Source of the DNA: Wenzhouxiangella limi
GTDB taxonomy: Bacteria > Pseudomonadota > Gammaproteobacteria > Xanthomonadales > Wenzhouxiangellaceae
Reading direction: 5' to 3'
Assembly (NCBI RefSeq): GCF_010499265.1
Contig: NZ_JAAGSC010000043.1
Span: forward strand, 193,843-257,842
DNA: 64,000 bases
Shown here: in pieces, positions 62,750-64,000 of the stretch
Layout of the letters: each line of letters begins with the position of its first letter
How positions within the stretch are numbered: the first letter of the stretch is position 1
Made by a program: the position numbers and the translations under genes
The notes under the pieces: generated by a model
Databases searched by the model: none
What the model saw: the letters and a program-made list of their open reading frames with translations, nothing else
What the model was told of the DNA's origin: nothing

Positions 62750-64000
62750 ATGAATGATTCCCACTGGCAGCTGGAAAAACGGCCGACCGGCATTCCCGGG
62801 CTGGACCGCTTGACCCATGGCGGCCTGCCGTACGGGCAGGCGACCCTGATCGTCGGTCAGCCGGGCGCGGGCAAGACGGTGCTGGCGCTACAGGTTCTGG
62901 CGCACGCCGTCGCCGAGGGCGATGGCGGCGTTTTTGTGACGTTCGAGGAGTCGCCTGCTCAGGTTCGCCGCAATGCTGATTCGTTTTGTTGGGGAGAAAA
63001 CCTGAACCAGTCGGAGGGCTGGACTGTGATCGATGCCCGCCTCCCGATCGGCGCGGAGAGCTCGGGCGCGTTTGATATCGATGGCTTGCTCGCGGCGATC
63101 GGAGCGCCGGCGGAGGGTCTGGCGCACCCCTGGATCGTCATTGACGGGATTGACCAGTTACTCAAGCACCAGCCAGATCCTCTGCTCGCCGTCGACCAGA
63201 TCCGACAGGTCAACGAGCACTGCGAGCGGCACGGCTGGACGCTGCTGCTCAGCGGCAAGGTCGAAGGTGATCGTGCGGCACCCCGCTATCTGGAGGGGGT
63301 CGAGTTCATGCTGCCGACCACCCTGGTGCTGACCGCAACCATGATCGAGCGCCGCCTGCATCGCTACATCCGCATCGCCAAGTACCGCGGCTCCAGCCAT
63401 AATCCTGATCAGGTGCCAGTGATCATAAACGATGACGGTATCCAGCTGCCTTATCAGGCGATCCCGGACAGTGATTCGGCCAGCGCGAGCACCGAACGTA
63501 TCAGCACCGGTATCGAGCGTCTGGACCAGCTGCTCGGTGGCGGGCCCTACCGGGGTTCCAGCACCCTGATCTCCGGCCGGCCCGGCACCGCCAAGAGTAC
63601 GCTGGCCGCCGGCTTTGCCGAAGCCGCGGCCCGGCGCCACGAGCGCACGCTCTACGTCAGCTTTGACGAAATGCAGGCGCCCTACGTCCGTAACCTGGCC
63701 TCGGTGGGGCTCGATCTGCAGCCGCACATCGATGCCGGGCGCATTCGCTTTTGCGCGCTGTCGGCCTGGTCGGCTCTGATCAGCGAACACGTACTGATGC
63801 TGCGGCGCCTGATCGAGGAATTCAATCCGCACTGTCTGGTTATCGACCCGATCTCGGCGTTGCTCAAGGCCGCCGGCAGCGAGGGACCGCGCACCGCCAC
63901 CGAGCGCATCCTGGGCTTTGCCCGCAGCCGCGGCATCACGACGGTACTCACCTCGCTGTCGGGCGAAGGCGATCCCGAAGGCGAGGCCACGGCGGTCCAT
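62750..64000 (+). CDS. KaiC-like two-domain RecA-fold ATPase (partial, 5' part)
   Basis: The first 417 codons are in the window and remain open at its end. It opens M-N-D-S-H-W and has two KaiC domains. The first has Walker A G-Q-P-G-A-G-K-T (K42) and the catalytic glutamates E66/E67 in T-F-E-E-S. The second starts near residue 255 with G-R-P-G-T-A-K-S-T (K282) and has D306/E307 in S-F-D-E-M where cyanobacterial KaiC has two glutamates. The region with KaiC autophosphorylation sites is beyond the window. AAGGA at 62736-62740 supports ATG 62750. Its position 30 bases after the PAS-GGDEF-EAL gene suggests a joint role in signalling. No kaiA or kaiB is visible. Confidence 0.88.
   Translation, partial: MNDSHWQLEKRPTGIPGLDRLTHGGLPYGQATLIVGQPGAGKTVLALQVLAHAVAEGDGGVFVTFEESPAQVRRNADSFCWGENLNQSEGWTVIDARLPIGAESSGAFDIDGLLAAIGAPAEGLAHPWIVIDGIDQLLKHQPDPLLAVDQIRQVNEHCERHGWTLLLSGKVEGDRAAPRYLEGVEFMLPTTLVLTATMIERRLHRYIRIAKYRGSSHNPDQVPVIINDDGIQLPYQAIPDSDSASASTERISTGIERLDQLLGGGPYRGSSTLISGRPGTAKSTLAAGFAEAAARRHERTLYVSFDEMQAPYVRNLASVGLDLQPHIDAGRIRFCALSAWSALISEHVLMLRRLIEEFNPHCLVIDPISALLKAAGSEGPRTATERILGFARSRGITTVLTSLSGEGDPEGEATAVH

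Overview
The window looks like part of the chromosome of a high-GC gammaproteobacterium, most plausibly near the Xanthomonadales/Chromatiales. I base this on the gene content: rpiA, dusA, an rpsO-pnp pair, yidD, a two-cysteine DksA, kdkA with a family 9 glycosyltransferase, bfr/bfd, and a PepSY/PhoP-PhoQ-like operon. The genus cannot be fixed from sequence alone. Gene density is high, and no prophage, integrase, CRISPR array or complete insertion sequence is visible.

Layout. 1-5800: rpiA, dusA, an arginine-deiminase-superfamily hydrolase, a PepSY/response regulator/histidine kinase operon with an apparent autoregulated promoter, and mazG. 5918-6874: a polysaccharide deacetylase of visibly lower GC. 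6964-11412 (minus): a nucleoside catabolic operon deoC-deoA-deoB-deoD-cdd. 11525-16087: tRNA-Lys with a TrmB-like methyltransferase directly behind it, a periplasmic methyltransferase, a BLUF photoreceptor with a C-terminal membrane helix, and parC. 16115-21550: a palindromic repeat, an ABC exporter, an OmpA lipoprotein overlapping a CSS-EAL phosphodiesterase, and a YeiH-family permease. 21705-24928: a wax ester synthase/DGAT-type acyltransferase, an esterase, and a hemerythrin protein with a possibly phasin-like tail. 24936-33897 (minus): an RND efflux pair, then methylcrotonyl-CoA carboxylase beta, an enoyl-CoA hydratase and methylcrotonyl-CoA carboxylase alpha, with two further copies of the repeat between them. 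34201-37191: rpsO, pnp and a small conserved protein. 37290-46116: surface and envelope genes (two OmpA-family barrel proteins, heptosyltransferase, Kdo kinase), transporters, yidD and dksA. 46178-53507: sufE, cysS, pepQ, an FAD-linked oxidase, bfr, bfd with a composite Fur/FNR-type promoter, DUF427 and DUF423 proteins, and nei. 53583-64000: an SNF2 helicase, a secreted metallophosphoesterase, a five-PAS GGDEF-EAL protein and the first two thirds of a KaiC-like ATPase.

How the genes work together. The deo/cdd operon turns deoxynucleosides into acetaldehyde and glyceraldehyde-3-phosphate, which meets the pentose pathway entered by rpiA. The mcc cluster supplies two steps of leucine breakdown. 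The acyltransferase cluster suggests neutral-lipid storage. bfr and bfd form an iron store/release pair with separate promoters, and the bfd promoter carries sites for iron and apparently oxygen control. Two c-di-GMP genes, the BLUF protein and the KaiC-like ATPase point to signalling that integrates redox, light and perhaps time or energy state.

The most unusual items are: the decamer-based palindromic repeat family, one copy of which forms the end of a coding sequence; the overlapping Fur and FNR sites at bfd; the tail-anchored BLUF protein; the OmpA protein with four C-terminal Ig-like repeats; the PhoP-type direct-repeat promoter; and the PAS-GGDEF-EAL/KaiC pair. I did not find a clear, wholly undescribed multi-gene defence or biosynthetic system here.
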